A model generated the notes under the pieces. That model worked only from the letters and a program-made list of their open reading frames with translations. It had not been told where the DNA came from and made no database searches. A program made the translations under genes and the position numbers. A DNA stretch of 64,000 nt. It comes from CAKZQX01 sp034436755 (GTDB taxonomy: Bacteria; Chloroflexota; Chloroflexia; Chloroflexales; Chloroflexaceae). The DNA lies in NCBI GenBank assembly GCA_034436755.1, contig DAOTVB010000110.1:1-64000 (forward strand), read 5' to 3'. The number at the start of each line of letters is the position of its first letter. Position 1 is the first letter of the stretch. Shown piece after piece: positions 8,508 to 16,872 of this stretch.

Positions 8508-9691
8508 TGGAACCCACCCTGACGCCTCGCCAGCAGCGCCTTGTTACGCAGGCCGATGAGCTTGCTGCGCGCTTTGCGCAACGCGTCGATGCCCACGAAC
8601 GCGCCGGGACGTTTCCCCGCGAAAACTACGCCGATTTGCACGAAACCGGCTATTTGCGCTGGTTCGTGCCCCCGGCGTACGGCGGTGAGGGTGCGGACCT
8701 CTACGAGGTTGTGCTGGCCCAGGAACATCTCGCACGCGGTGATGGTGCAACCGCTATGGCAGTGGATATGACCATCCACCTGATTGGTCGCCTCACCACG
8801 ACCGAGAGCTGGCCCCAGTCGGTTTTTGCCGCGGTCTGCCGCAGCATCGCCACCGAGGGCGCATTGATCAATGCCGCCGCAACTGAACCGGAGATGGGTA
8901 GTCCTGCGCGCGGCGGTCTCCCGGCCACCAGTGCCACTCCCACCCCCGGCGGCTGGCTGATCAACGGCCATAAGCTCTTCGTTAGTATGGCCCCGGTGCT
9001 GCGCTATTTTCTGGTCAGTGTGGCGCTACCCCCCGGCCCGGACATGCCCGCAGGCGGGAAAGCCAATGCTATTGTGCAGGCTGATGCTGCCGGGGTGCGC
9101 CTGGAGGATACCTGGAGCGATGCGCTGAGTCTGCGTACCAGCGGTAGTTTTGATGTCATCCTCGAAAATGTCTTTGTCCCCGACGACTGGTTGGTGGAAC
9201 GGCAGCCAGTCGGTAGCCCGCCCCCGTCTGATCCAACCGTTCAGATGGCCTGGTTTGCGCTGTCACTTGCGGCGGTTTACCTGGGAATTGGACAGGCGGC
9301 CTGTGATACTGCCTGTGCCTATGCCCGTGAACGTGTACCCAGCGCACTGGGCAAGCCGATTGCCACCCTGCCCGGCATCCAGCGGCGGATTGGCGAGATC
9401 CAGGTGCCGCTGATGGCCGCCCGCGCGCTGCTGCATCAGACTGCCCGCGCCTGGGTTGACCATCCCGACGGGCGTGGTGCGCTGGCTCCCCAGGTGGCGG
9501 CGGCGAAATACCTCTGCACCAATGCCGCAGTCCAGGCAACCGACCATGCGCTGCGGGTCGCCGGTGGGTTTGGCCTTACACGCAAACTCCCGCTGGAACG
9601 CTGCTACCGCGATGTCCGCGCCGGCCTGACGCATCCGCCGCAGGATGACATGGCGCTGGAACTGGTGGGGCGAACGGCGCTGGGTGAGTAA
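8507..9691 (+). CDS. Acyl-CoA dehydrogenase family flavoprotein
   Basis: A 394-residue protein with the three-domain acyl-CoA dehydrogenase plan: an N-terminal helical domain (RFAQRVDAHERAG, LRWFVPPAYGGEGADL), a middle beta domain (NAAATEPEMGSPARGG, then GWLINGHKLFVSMAP) that contacts FAD and substrate, and a C-terminal four-helix domain (YLCTNAAVQATDHALRVAGGFG). It should oxidise an acyl-CoA or related substrate with FAD. The start is a GTG sharing its first base with the sigA stop (TAGTG), so the two genes are probably co-transcribed. Substrate is not predictable. Confidence 0.88.
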   Translation: MEPTLTPRQQRLVTQADELAARFAQRVDAHERAGTFPRENYADLHETGYLRWFVPPAYGGEGADLYEVVLAQEHLARGDGATAMAVDMTIHLIGRLTTTESWPQSVFAAVCRSIATEGALINAAATEPEMGSPARGGLPATSATPTPGGWLINGHKLFVSMAPVLRYFLVSVALPPGPDMPAGGKANAIVQADAAGVRLEDTWSDALSLRTSGSFDVILENVFVPDDWLVERQPVGSPPPSDPTVQMAWFALSLAAVYLGIGQAACDTACAYARERVPSALGKPIATLPGIQRRIGEIQVPLMAARALLHQTARAWVDHPDGRGALAPQVAAAKYLCTNAAVQATDHALRVAGGFGLTRKLPLERCYRDVRAGLTHPPQDDMALELVGRTALGE

Positions 9692-9699
9692 GGAAGACC

Positions 9700-10710
9700 A
9701 TGATGAGGTTCGGTCTCTGCCTCTCTGCGCAATACCTGCCGGGCGATGACCCGGTTGCCCGCTTCCGTGAGCATATTTTGCAGGCGCGGGCCGCACAGTC
9801 TGGTGGCTTTACCTCGCTCTGGGCCAGCCACCACTACCTGGCAAGCCCCTTCCAGATGTTGCAGCCGCTGCCGGTGCTGGCGCGCCTGGCCGGTGAAGTC
9901 CCCAGCATGACCATCGGGACGGCCATCCTGCTTATTCCGCTGCTCAACCCGGTCGATATTGCCGAGCAGGTGGCAACCCTGGATGTCATCTGCGAAGGTC
10001 GCTTTGTCTTTGGCGTGGGTCTGGGCTATCGCGCGGTTGAAAACGCGGTGTTCGGTGTCCAGCCGGGGCAGCGGGTTTCGCGCTTCACCGAGACGCTCAC
10101 ACTGATCAAACGCCTCTGGACCGAGGAGCAGGTTGATCTGGTCGGAGAGCACTACACCTTTCAGGGGCTCTCGCTGGTGACGAAGCCGGTACAGCAGCCC
10201 CACCCGCCGATCTGGATGGCGGCCAACAACGATGCGGCCGTCTGCCGGGCGGCCCGGATGGGCGATACCTGGCTGATCAATCCGCATGCCACGCTCGCAA
10301 CCCTGCGCGCCCAGGTGGAGCTGTTCCGCGCGGAGTGCAGTGCAATCGGGCGGCCCTTCCCCACCGAACTGCCGATTATGCGTGAGCTATTCATTGCCGA
10401 GGATCGGGAAACGGCCCTGCGCGAAGCACAGCCCATCCTGGAGCAGAAGTACCGCGCCTACAGCACCTGGGGGCAGGATAAGGCGCTGCCGCAGGGCGAG
10501 CATTTTGAACTGCCCTTTGATGAACTTCTGCGGGATCGTTTTATCATCGGCGATCCGGAGGACTGTGTACGGCAGATTGCCGACTATCAGCAGCAGTTGG
10601 GTGTGACGCATATGCTGCTGCGTCTGCAGTGGCCTGGTATGCCCCGGGCGCAGGTGTTTCGGGCAATTCACTTGTTGAGCCAGGAGGTACTGCCCCACTT
10701 CAAGGACTGA
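9700..10710 (+). CDS. LLM-class flavin-dependent oxidoreductase (luciferase-like)
   Basis: The 336-residue product has the bacterial-luciferase TIM-barrel pattern: N-terminal MRFGLCLSAQYLPGDDP, SLWASHHYLASPFQM, GTAILLIPLLNPVDIAEQVATLDVICEGRFVFGVGLGYR, and PHPPIWMAANND. Such enzymes use F420 or FMN. It follows the acyl-CoA dehydrogenase by eight bases on the same strand and probably belongs to the same transcript. AAGGAAG lies upstream of two adjacent ATG codons; the first is used here. Substrate unknown. Confidence 0.88.
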   Translation: MMRFGLCLSAQYLPGDDPVARFREHILQARAAQSGGFTSLWASHHYLASPFQMLQPLPVLARLAGEVPSMTIGTAILLIPLLNPVDIAEQVATLDVICEGRFVFGVGLGYRAVENAVFGVQPGQRVSRFTETLTLIKRLWTEEQVDLVGEHYTFQGLSLVTKPVQQPHPPIWMAANNDAAVCRAARMGDTWLINPHATLATLRAQVELFRAECSAIGRPFPTELPIMRELFIAEDRETALREAQPILEQKYRAYSTWGQDKALPQGEHFELPFDELLRDRFIIGDPEDCVRQIADYQQQLGVTHMLLRLQWPGMPRAQVFRAIHLLSQEVLPHFKD

Positions 10711-10732
10711 CGAAGTCTCCCCGGAATTTGAC

Positions 10733-10761
10733 TTGTGCCGGATAGCTCTGGCTTCTATAAT
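10733..10761 (+). promoter_or_regulatory. Predicted promoter of the DUF2007-like gene
   Basis: TTGTGC at 10733-10738, 17-base spacer, perfect TATAAT at 10756-10761; the start codon is at 10814. Confidence 0.5.
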
Positions 10762-10813
10762 GTAGGCATACAAACTGAACGGCTCCGGCATGTTGTCCGA
10801 AAGGAAGACGACG

Positions 10814-11173
10814 ATGAAACAGGTGTATGCAGCGCAAACCCCACCCGAGGCACATATGGTCAAGGGTTTCCTGGAAAACAATGGCATCCTGGCGATTGTC
10901 CAGGGGGACAACCTGGTTGGCCTGCATGGTGGTATTCCAATAACCCCGGCGACCAGTCCTACGGTCTGGGTTGCCGAGCACGATTTTGACCAGGCATTGG
11001 CTCTGGTGGATGATTTCTTTCATGGAGAGGACGTTGAAGGGGCGTCCGGGGAGAACTGGCACTGCCCGGTCTGCGGTGAGGTGCTTGAAGCGCAGTTTAC
11101 CGAATGCTGGAACTGTGGCGCAAGCCGCTACACCCCAACCGATGAGCAGGTACCACCTGAGCCGCAGGTATAG
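10814..11173 (+). CDS. DUF2007-like small protein with C-terminal zinc ribbon
   Basis: The 119-residue product starts with KQVYAAQTPPEAHMVKGFLENNGI, the ferredoxin-like pattern of DUF2007 (putative signal-transducing) proteins. It ends with a Cys4 zinc ribbon, CPVCGEVLEAQFTECWNCG. The ATG at 10814 is preferred over one at 10790 because AAGGAAG lies about nine bases upstream. A strong hairpin follows the stop. Function unknown. Confidence 0.7.
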   Translation: MKQVYAAQTPPEAHMVKGFLENNGILAIVQGDNLVGLHGGIPITPATSPTVWVAEHDFDQALALVDDFFHGEDVEGASGENWHCPVCGEVLEAQFTECWNCGASRYTPTDEQVPPEPQV

Positions 11174-11184
11174 GTAACGAACGC

Positions 11185-11223
11185 AAGACGCCGGGTGAAA
11201 GCACTGCTTTCGCCCGGCGTCTT
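11185..11223 (+). terminator. Hairpin terminator after the DUF2007-like gene
   Basis: A 17-bp stem with one G-T wobble (arms 11185-11201 and 11207-11223, five-base loop), starting 11 bases after the stop. The downstream tract is only moderately T-rich. Confidence 0.7.
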
Positions 11224-11390
11224 GTATTTGTATCTGCTCATTCCTGGCCTATGCTATAGCCACATCCCGGTGCTGCACTGCCTGACCGGTATCTACACCC
11301 AGATCAGCCATACCACGATACGCTATGACCAGCGCGGCATGATGCGCAGATACATCATCACACGATCTAATGGAAACGTGTAATCGCCGT

Positions 11391-11648
11391 TTAGTAGTTT
11401 CCGGTTCCCGTAAGCTCCGCCGACGACATCAATTCATCGGAGCGCAGCAGGCGGGCGAGCGCGGCGGCACGCTGGACGGCCTCGCCAATGTCTTTCAACT
11501 CCAACTCGGCCAGGGTTGGCTCAAAATACATGGACGGATTGCGCTCTGCAGAGGCGGCAATCATCTCTTCCATTTCCCGGCGTGCCTCCGACCAACTCTG
11601 GAGCCATGTATCCAGCGCTGGTACGCCCTGGTATGTTGCTTCACTCAT
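11391..11648 (-). CDS. Small hypothetical protein
   Basis: An 85-residue, mostly helical acidic protein (MSEATYQGVPALDTWLQSW at the start). GGGAGGTACTGACA lies just upstream of the ATG, a strong ribosome-binding site, which supports a real gene. No recognised domain. The region between it and the hairpin at 11223 is short and empty. Confidence 0.6.
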   Translation of the reverse strand: MSEATYQGVPALDTWLQSWSEARREMEEMIAASAERNPSMYFEPTLAELELKDIGEAVQRAAALARLLRSDELMSSAELTGTGNY

Positions 11649-11885
11649 TGTCAGTACCTCCCTCTGGTATGTTCGCTACTTCAACCAGAATGCGTCAGGG
11701 CTAAACACCCCATATCCCTATCATACTATAGGTTTTACCCGATTGTCCATTACTTTCACGTAAGAGTCCGGCAGATCCGGGATAAATCCTGGTATGATGG
11801 GGCAACGGATGCTGGCCCTACGCCAGGAGATCGCGCAACAGGATACACGGCAAACCAGCTTGCCCGGAACCTGTGGAAAGGCTGA

Positions 11886-12395
11886 CTATGACGAGCGCTT
11901 CCGTTCCAGCAGCCGATGATCGTCGGAATGCCAGAAGAGATCAAAGCCTTGCCGCTCCAGATCATCTTTGCCGAGCGTAATCGCCAGTTCTTCACCCCGT
12001 GTCCGTTGATCCCGTAATATTAACCCGACCAGGATACCACCACTGAGCAGCATACCCAGGAAACTGACAAAGGCTACAATACCAATCAGGGGAGATAGCG
12101 CGCTAAAGACCAGACCGGCAATAACAACACCGAGCAGTGTCAGCGTCAATAGACCCCACCGGAGAACATGTCCGTTATGGTGGCGGCCAACACAATCCGA
12201 ACATAAGGTCAGGCTGTGTGAACCAAGCACCTCATAGAGTCGCCGTGTATTATCTTGTGCATACCGCTCGCCCAGTTTTCCATAATGGAATGTGTAAGGG
12301 CTACCGGGAGCAACACATGTCTTGCCACATCCAGCCCGTTCTTGACCGGCAGTTGTTGCCGGTTGATTAAACATGGTCCCACTTTCCGCTGTCAT
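11886..12395 (-). CDS. Hypothetical membrane protein with N-terminal cysteine pairs
   Basis: The 169-residue product starts at the ATG at 12395, directly behind AAGGAGGTATCCC. The N-terminal part has spaced cysteines (CGKTC, LCSDC) that could bind a metal. Two transmembrane segments follow at about residues 75-125 (LLTLTLLGVVIAGLVF and GIVAFVSFLGMLLSGGILVGLIL), then a charged cytoplasmic tail. No family is recognised. The start is not placed at the upstream ATG at 12413 because that lacks a ribosome-binding site. Confidence 0.6.
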   Translation of the reverse strand: MTAESGTMFNQPATTAGQERAGCGKTCVAPGSPYTFHYGKLGERYAQDNTRRLYEVLGSHSLTLCSDCVGRHHNGHVLRWGLLTLTLLGVVIAGLVFSALSPLIGIVAFVSFLGMLLSGGILVGLILRDQRTRGEELAITLGKDDLERQGFDLFWHSDDHRLLERKRSS

Positions 12396-13084
12396 GGGAT
12401 ACCTCCTTAACATCTAAGATACCTCACAGCAGGATTCGGTGCCTCCCGTCACTTCTCCCTGCCATGACCTATCAGCAATAGCACCTAACCCGGGCTCATC
12501 CTCCGTCGAATATCACCTCCTCCGCGTACGACAGCGCCGGTTGCGCTGTGGGAACAGAATATTAGCTTGCAGATACTGTACGCGTCAGGTAGCATACGCC
12601 AGAGGCGCAGACGCGCAGAATCTATCGTCGGCGCAGATGCGCTACGATAACTAGAAAATATAATGATAGTGCGTGAACGATATTGCTCCAGGGCTACCAA
12701 CGGTCAATCAGGGACGCGGGTAGTCGCGAAGGTGGCTCGGCGAGGAGTCACGTTGGCTACGGTTAATTCCAGCACAACAGAGAACAATGTTATGGTGTTT
12801 CCACCTGCCAATGTCGAGTAGTTGCGGATGAAATGTGAGTGAGGTATTCTGCGGCAGAATGGACAGGGTGCTCAACCCCTATCGTTGCCTGGCACACAAA
12901 TTGCTCAGTAACAGTTATACCCTCCCTGATACAATAGTTACCGGCAAATATTCCGAACCTGCGATAGTTTGATAAGAAACTTTTAACTAAGTATAGCACC
13001 CTTGTCAAGAGGGTGCGGGCTATGCCGACTGCACCAATATATTGCTAGATGGCATTCCAGTGCCGGGTAAACACAAAATGTTGC
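12396..13084. other. Long non-coding stretch
   Basis: About 690 bases, more AT-rich than the genes around it. Short frames on both strands lack ribosome-binding sites and recognisable sequence. I see no RNA gene or clear repeat. It separates the divergent gene at 11886-12395 from the VanW gene. Confidence 0.5.
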
Positions 13085-13113
13085 TTGACACTATCCCGGC
13101 CTGGGTGTAGACT
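13085..13113 (+). promoter_or_regulatory. Strong predicted promoter of the VanW-family gene
   Basis: TTGACA at 13085-13090, a 17-base spacer and TAGACT at 13108-13113. Expected transcription start is near 13120, about 40 bases before the ATG. Confidence 0.75.
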
Positions 13114-13158
13114 CACAGTTAATTCCGCGTGGATCTCAAATTAAGGTAGTTAGAAGCC

Positions 13159-15051
13159 ATGAGCGAATATGCTGCCCTGAACCAATCTCCCGTGGAGACC
13201 GCCGCATCCGCGTCGGATCAGGCGGTGCCTCACGTACCGGAAGCTCGCCCGCCCCGACGTAAACGCCGTCTGGGACATCTCGGTGAGTGGTTGATCCTGT
13301 TGCTGGCAGTGCTGGCCCTGCTGGGGGCAACCGGCACGCTCTTCCTGGTCTTTGGTGAGCGTGATTACACCGGGCATATCTATCCCAACATTAGTGTGCG
13401 CGGGCTTGACCTGAGCAACTATAGTGCCGCCGCCGCCCAGACCGCGCTGGAACAGCAGTATGCCGACTTCCTGGCGAATCCGGTTGAACTGGTCTATGGC
13501 GAGCAGCGCTGGCGGCCCAGTGCGGCTCAACTGGGGATCGAACTGGATTTCGACAAAGCGCTGAATACCGCGCTGACGGCCGGCCGTACGGGAACCCGTG
13601 CCGAGAATGCGAAGACCGTTGCTGCCATCTGGGAGCAGGGCATGGAGGTGCCGCTGCATGTACGGATCGATCAGGCGGCGATGCAACAGTATCTGCTGAT
13701 GGTTGCCCGCGAGATTGAGGCGGCACCCGGCAATGCCGATATCCATCTGCAGGGGCCGGAGGTTGTGCTCACACCGGAGGAGATGGGCACGCAACTGCTG
13801 GTTGATGAGACCCTGCACGAGATTACGGTGGCAATGCAGGCGCTGGAGCCGCAGCCGATTGCGCTCCGCACGCGCACGCTGACCCCGGTTGTGCGTAACA
13901 GCGATATTGCCCCGGTCGCTGCCGACCTGGAGCACCTCCTCGATGGGCCGCTGATGCTGACGGGTACGGCCGGCGAGTGTGCGCATACCTGCACCTGGAC
14001 CTGGACGCCGGAACAGATTGCCGGCTGGATCAGGCTGGACCGCACGATTGATGCCGACGGTCGCCCGGTTGTTACGCCGGTGCTTGAGCAGGAGAAGATG
14101 CACGCGGCCCTGGAGCCGCTGGCCAACGCGCTACGCGAGGATGGCACACTACCCCGGGTGAACTGGAACAACGGTACGCTGGCGATTGCCCAACCGGGCA
14201 TACCGGGCCTGGGCCTGAATATTGCGCTGGCGGTGGAGCAGATGCAAATGGCACTCGTCGAAGGGCCGCGCACTCTGGATCTGCCACTGATGGGTATTCA
14301 GCCACCGGTTAACGAGACCAATCTGCATACGCTGGGGATTACCAGCCTGGTCGGATCGGGTGTCAGCTCCTTCCGCGCATCCGCCGGCTATCGAATTACC
14401 AATATTCGTGCGGGGGCCAGCCATTTGCATGGCCTGCTGATCCCGCCGGGGGCGGTCTTCTCGTTTAATAACAACCTGGGTCCGGTTACCGGCAGCCGCG
14501 GCTTTGTGCCGGGTCTGGCAATTGTTAATGATCGCACACAGAAGGAGTGGGGCGGCGGGCTCTGCCAGGTTTCAACGACGATGTATCGGGCGGCGTTCTG
14601 GGCCGGTTTGCCGATTGTGGAGCGGCATGAGCACTCTTTCCGCATTCCCTGGTATGAAGAGCTGGGCGAGCCCCCTGGATTTGATGCCTCGATCTATACC
14701 GGGGCGCTGGATCTGCGTTTTCTCAACGATACTGGCGGCTGGCTGCTGATCCAGTCCTGGGTTGATGTGAACCGCCAGCGGCTCTCGTTTGCGCTGTATG
14801 GGCCGCCGACCAATCGTACGGTAACGATGGGGCATAAGATTATTAGCCGGACGCCCCGGCCCACCAATGCGGTCTATGTCAATGACCCGACGCGGCCACG
14901 CGGCTACTTCCGGCAGACCGATTATGCACAGGGCGGCATGACCATTGAGACCTACCGGGTTGTGCGCCAGGGCGAACAGGTCTTGTGGCAGGATACGTTT
15001 ACCACGAAGTTTAAGCCCTGGCCCAATATTTACATACGCGGTACGGGTTAA
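13159..15051 (+). CDS. VanW-family cell-envelope protein
   Basis: The 630-residue product has a cytoplasmic basic segment (PPRRKRR), one N-terminal transmembrane helix (about 42-65, LILLLAVLALLGATGTLFLVF) and a large extracellular part. Two repeats of the putative peptidoglycan-binding 'YoaR-like' type occupy about 75-400. The VanW domain follows, with GAVFSFNNNLGPV and the signature GGGLCQVSTTMYRAAFWAGL. VanW proteins are found near vancomycin-resistance genes, but their biochemical role is unsettled. It stands alone between a strong promoter and a hairpin. A Cys pair (CAHTC) lies in the linker. Confidence 0.88.
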   Translation: MSEYAALNQSPVETAASASDQAVPHVPEARPPRRKRRLGHLGEWLILLLAVLALLGATGTLFLVFGERDYTGHIYPNISVRGLDLSNYSAAAAQTALEQQYADFLANPVELVYGEQRWRPSAAQLGIELDFDKALNTALTAGRTGTRAENAKTVAAIWEQGMEVPLHVRIDQAAMQQYLLMVAREIEAAPGNADIHLQGPEVVLTPEEMGTQLLVDETLHEITVAMQALEPQPIALRTRTLTPVVRNSDIAPVAADLEHLLDGPLMLTGTAGECAHTCTWTWTPEQIAGWIRLDRTIDADGRPVVTPVLEQEKMHAALEPLANALREDGTLPRVNWNNGTLAIAQPGIPGLGLNIALAVEQMQMALVEGPRTLDLPLMGIQPPVNETNLHTLGITSLVGSGVSSFRASAGYRITNIRAGASHLHGLLIPPGAVFSFNNNLGPVTGSRGFVPGLAIVNDRTQKEWGGGLCQVSTTMYRAAFWAGLPIVERHEHSFRIPWYEELGEPPGFDASIYTGALDLRFLNDTGGWLLIQSWVDVNRQRLSFALYGPPTNRTVTMGHKIISRTPRPTNAVYVNDPTRPRGYFRQTDYAQGGMTIETYRVVRQGEQVLWQDTFTTKFKPWPNIYIRGTG

Positions 15052-15062
15052 CTGCCAATAGC

Positions 15063-15089
15063 GCCTCGGAAGATTCAACCTTCCGGGGC
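15063..15089 (+). terminator. Hairpin terminator after the VanW gene
   Basis: A 10-bp stem (15063-15072 with 15080-15089, one G-T wobble), seven-base loop, starting 11 bases after the stop and followed by ATTTGTT. Confidence 0.65.
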
Positions 15090-15116
15090 ATTTGTTCTGC
15101 AAAAAACTTTTGCGAG

Positions 15117-15145
15117 TTGACAGAGCTTGCCAACTGGTTTATACT
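15117..15145 (+). promoter_or_regulatory. Consensus-quality promoter with no close gene
   Basis: TTGACA at 15117-15122, 17-base spacer, TATACT at 15140-15145. The next coding start is at 15571, so it either drives a long leader or an untranslated RNA. Confidence 0.65.
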
Positions 15146-15570
15146 CTAACCCTGGAACTATCCTCCCTCCCAAATGCTTGCTGTGAGAAGCAGTTCCGGC
15201 TCTACCCTTCGCCAATCTATGTGCATCGGCACTTGATAGCGGCATGCGTACACTGCGGCATAGATAGCCCGGTCGTGTGTCATGTTGAGCCTATGGTCTG
15301 TGTGCAGCAAAAAGCTGGGTCGAATCCTGTATTCCCCTCTTCAGGGCGCTTCTCTGCTTTGCCAATACCTGCCGCTCAACTTGGCATGCAGGTGTACATT
15401 CACCACAGCTTCGTGCGTGTCTCCCTGCCTGTTTGTATTCTGCTGAGTACTAACTGCATTGTCATTTCCTCGAAGTAGACGGGGAGTGCTGTCACGTTCA
15501 GGCTGTAATTCGCTACGGTCTAGCGGGTAACACATTGAAGTGTAATGAAGTGTAAGGAGAGCTACAGGAG
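15146..15570. other. Non-coding stretch, possible leader or small RNA
   Basis: About 420 bases downstream of the promoter at 15117. The one longer frame here has no ribosome-binding site and no recognisable sequence. A T-arm-like stretch (GGGTCGAATCC near 15319) does not extend to a tRNA cloverleaf. Nature unresolved. Confidence 0.35.
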
Positions 15571-15876
15571 ATGATCCGTTATCACACATGCGGGTATGCC
15601 ATCTGGATGCAAAAAACCTGGGATGGCCTCAAACACTACCGCGCCTTTTATGATCCAATAACCAAACGGCATATCACCCACTGCCCCAAGTGCGAAGAGT
15701 CGTTACGCAACACTGTCCTCTATACAAAAGCCCCCGATCCGCCGGAAGCTGATATGAACTGGCTCTGGTCCCGGTTACGTGAAGAGTTGGGCGAGGAACG
15801 TACCGCCGAGCTACGGAGTGAACTCCGCGAACGGCAGCGGAATGGGTACGAAACGAATGGGCACAACAGTCAGTGA
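15571..15876 (+). CDS. Small hypothetical protein with C-terminal LW-ELGE-RT motif
   Basis: A 101-residue protein with a CxxC pair (HCPKCEESL) in the middle and a charged helical C-terminus (MNWLWSRLREELGEERTAEL). The same C-terminal pattern occurs in the hypothetical protein at 35717-36088 (WGWLWDTLSRELGELRTTEV), so the two share a small domain. AAGGAG lies about ten bases before the ATG. Function unknown; the cysteines could be half of a zinc site. Confidence 0.65.
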   Translation: MIRYHTCGYAIWMQKTWDGLKHYRAFYDPITKRHITHCPKCEESLRNTVLYTKAPDPPEADMNWLWSRLREELGEERTAELRSELRERQRNGYETNGHNSQ

Positions 15877-15981
15877 GCACTGCGCCTCCGGCAGTGGTCG
15901 TTGACTATTATGCTTACGCACCAGGGTGCGCCCTGGGCAGCACTGGTTACAAACCGATTGGATCGAGACAACACTATCGAG

Positions 15982-16010
15982 CTACCCCAATGTCGGGGTA
16001 GTTCTTTTTT
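15982..16010 (+). terminator. Intrinsic terminator
   Basis: CTACCCC and GGGGTAG form a 7-bp stem with a six-base loop, followed directly by TTCTTTTTT. A weaker hairpin (CACTGC facing GCAGTG, 15878-15896) lies immediately after the upstream stop codon. Confidence 0.85.
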
Positions 16011-16257
16011 GATGCCGTATGCCGGCATACCGCTGAAATACCCTGAATTCTGTTATACTATTCATAATGCGCGGTTATGAACACAAGCTGTGTGATCAGC
16101 GAGCACACTGGACGAATAGCACGCCCTGACGGTGTACGTCCCGGTTATGTCCTGCTGTCCGCAATGTGCCGGCCGGATCTACTGGCCCACATTTTGCATA
16201 ATTTGCGCAAAGCAGCGCAGCAGTCAGAACTCTATGGAACGAGAAGGGATTAGCGGC

Positions 16258-16725
16258 ATGAAGGCCAGAGAGATCATGACGCCCAACGTCATCAGTGTAC
16301 GCGAAACAAGCTCTGTCGAGGACGCCGCCCGCCTGCTGGCACGCCACCATATCAGTGGTTTGCCCGTCGTGAATGAGAACGGTGGCCTGGTGGGGATGCT
16401 CACTGAGCATGACTTGATTTCAAAAGAAGGGCATCATGTCGGCGAGATTATGAGCCGGAATGTTATCAGTGTCAGCGTCGAAACCGATGTTGAGGAAGTG
16501 GCTCATCTGCTGACCATTCAACACATCCGGCGTGTTCCGGTACTGCAGGGCGGTAAGATTGCCGGTATCCTCAGTCGCTCCGATCTGATCCGGCAGATTG
16601 CCATGCGCTGGGTATGCAGCGTCTGCGGCGAGATTGTCCGCAGCCCCCAGGTTCCCGCGCAGTGCCCCCGCTGTCATGCAACCCAGGAAGCGTTTATTCA
16701 CGAGGTTGAACCGCCCGGAATGTAA
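16258..16725 (+). CDS. CBS-domain protein with C-terminal zinc ribbon
   Basis: The 155-residue product has two CBS motifs: residues 1-60 (MKAREIMTPNVISVRETSSV, GLVGMLTEHDLI) and 63-120 (VGEIMSRNVISVSVETDV, KIAGILSRSDLI). A rubredoxin-like Cys4 ribbon follows (CSVCGEIV and CPRCHATQEAF). CBS pairs usually bind adenine nucleotides and act as regulators. The start is uncertain: 16258 is used because the CBS fold begins there; ATGs at 16234 and 16132 are in frame. A TATACT box lies near 16053. Probably monocistronic, as a long hairpin follows. Confidence 0.85.
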   Translation: MKAREIMTPNVISVRETSSVEDAARLLARHHISGLPVVNENGGLVGMLTEHDLISKEGHHVGEIMSRNVISVSVETDVEEVAHLLTIQHIRRVPVLQGGKIAGILSRSDLIRQIAMRWVCSVCGEIVRSPQVPAQCPRCHATQEAFIHEVEPPGM

Positions 16726-16735
16726 ATGTACATGT

Positions 16736-16814
16736 GGACAGTTTGCCAGGTGCAGCCCGGCTCCAGGGAACGGTGAGCTATGCCGGTTAACCGGAGCCAG
16801 GCTGGCAACTGTCC
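16736..16814 (+). terminator. Long imperfect hairpin after the CBS gene
   Basis: Outer arms GGACAGTT-GCCAG-GCC-GGCTCC (16736-16764) pair with 16793-16814, interrupted by small bulges, with a loop of about 28 bases. TTTCT follows. It lies between the CBS stop and pdhA, so it could end one transcript or regulate the next. Confidence 0.6.
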
Positions 16815-16872
16815 TTTCTACGCGTAGCAGTCGCTAGTGCTATGCTGTCTGGTTGACAACAAGGAGTAAGAC

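Noticed and set aside
11370..11885. 171-codon frame on the plus strand
   Set aside because: It runs across the minus-strand small gene at 11391-11648, which has a proper ribosome-binding site; the sequence is Cys/His/Arg-rich noise.
12790..13008. 72-codon minus-strand frame in the gap before the VanW gene
   Set aside because: No ribosome-binding site, no recognised sequence; the gap looks non-coding.
15310..15335. tRNA-like T-arm (GGGTCGAATCC)
   Set aside because: No matching acceptor stem, D-arm or anticodon arm could be formed around it.
15092..15478. 128-codon frame after the VanW gene
   Set aside because: It starts before the promoter at 15117, has no ribosome-binding site and an atypical composition.
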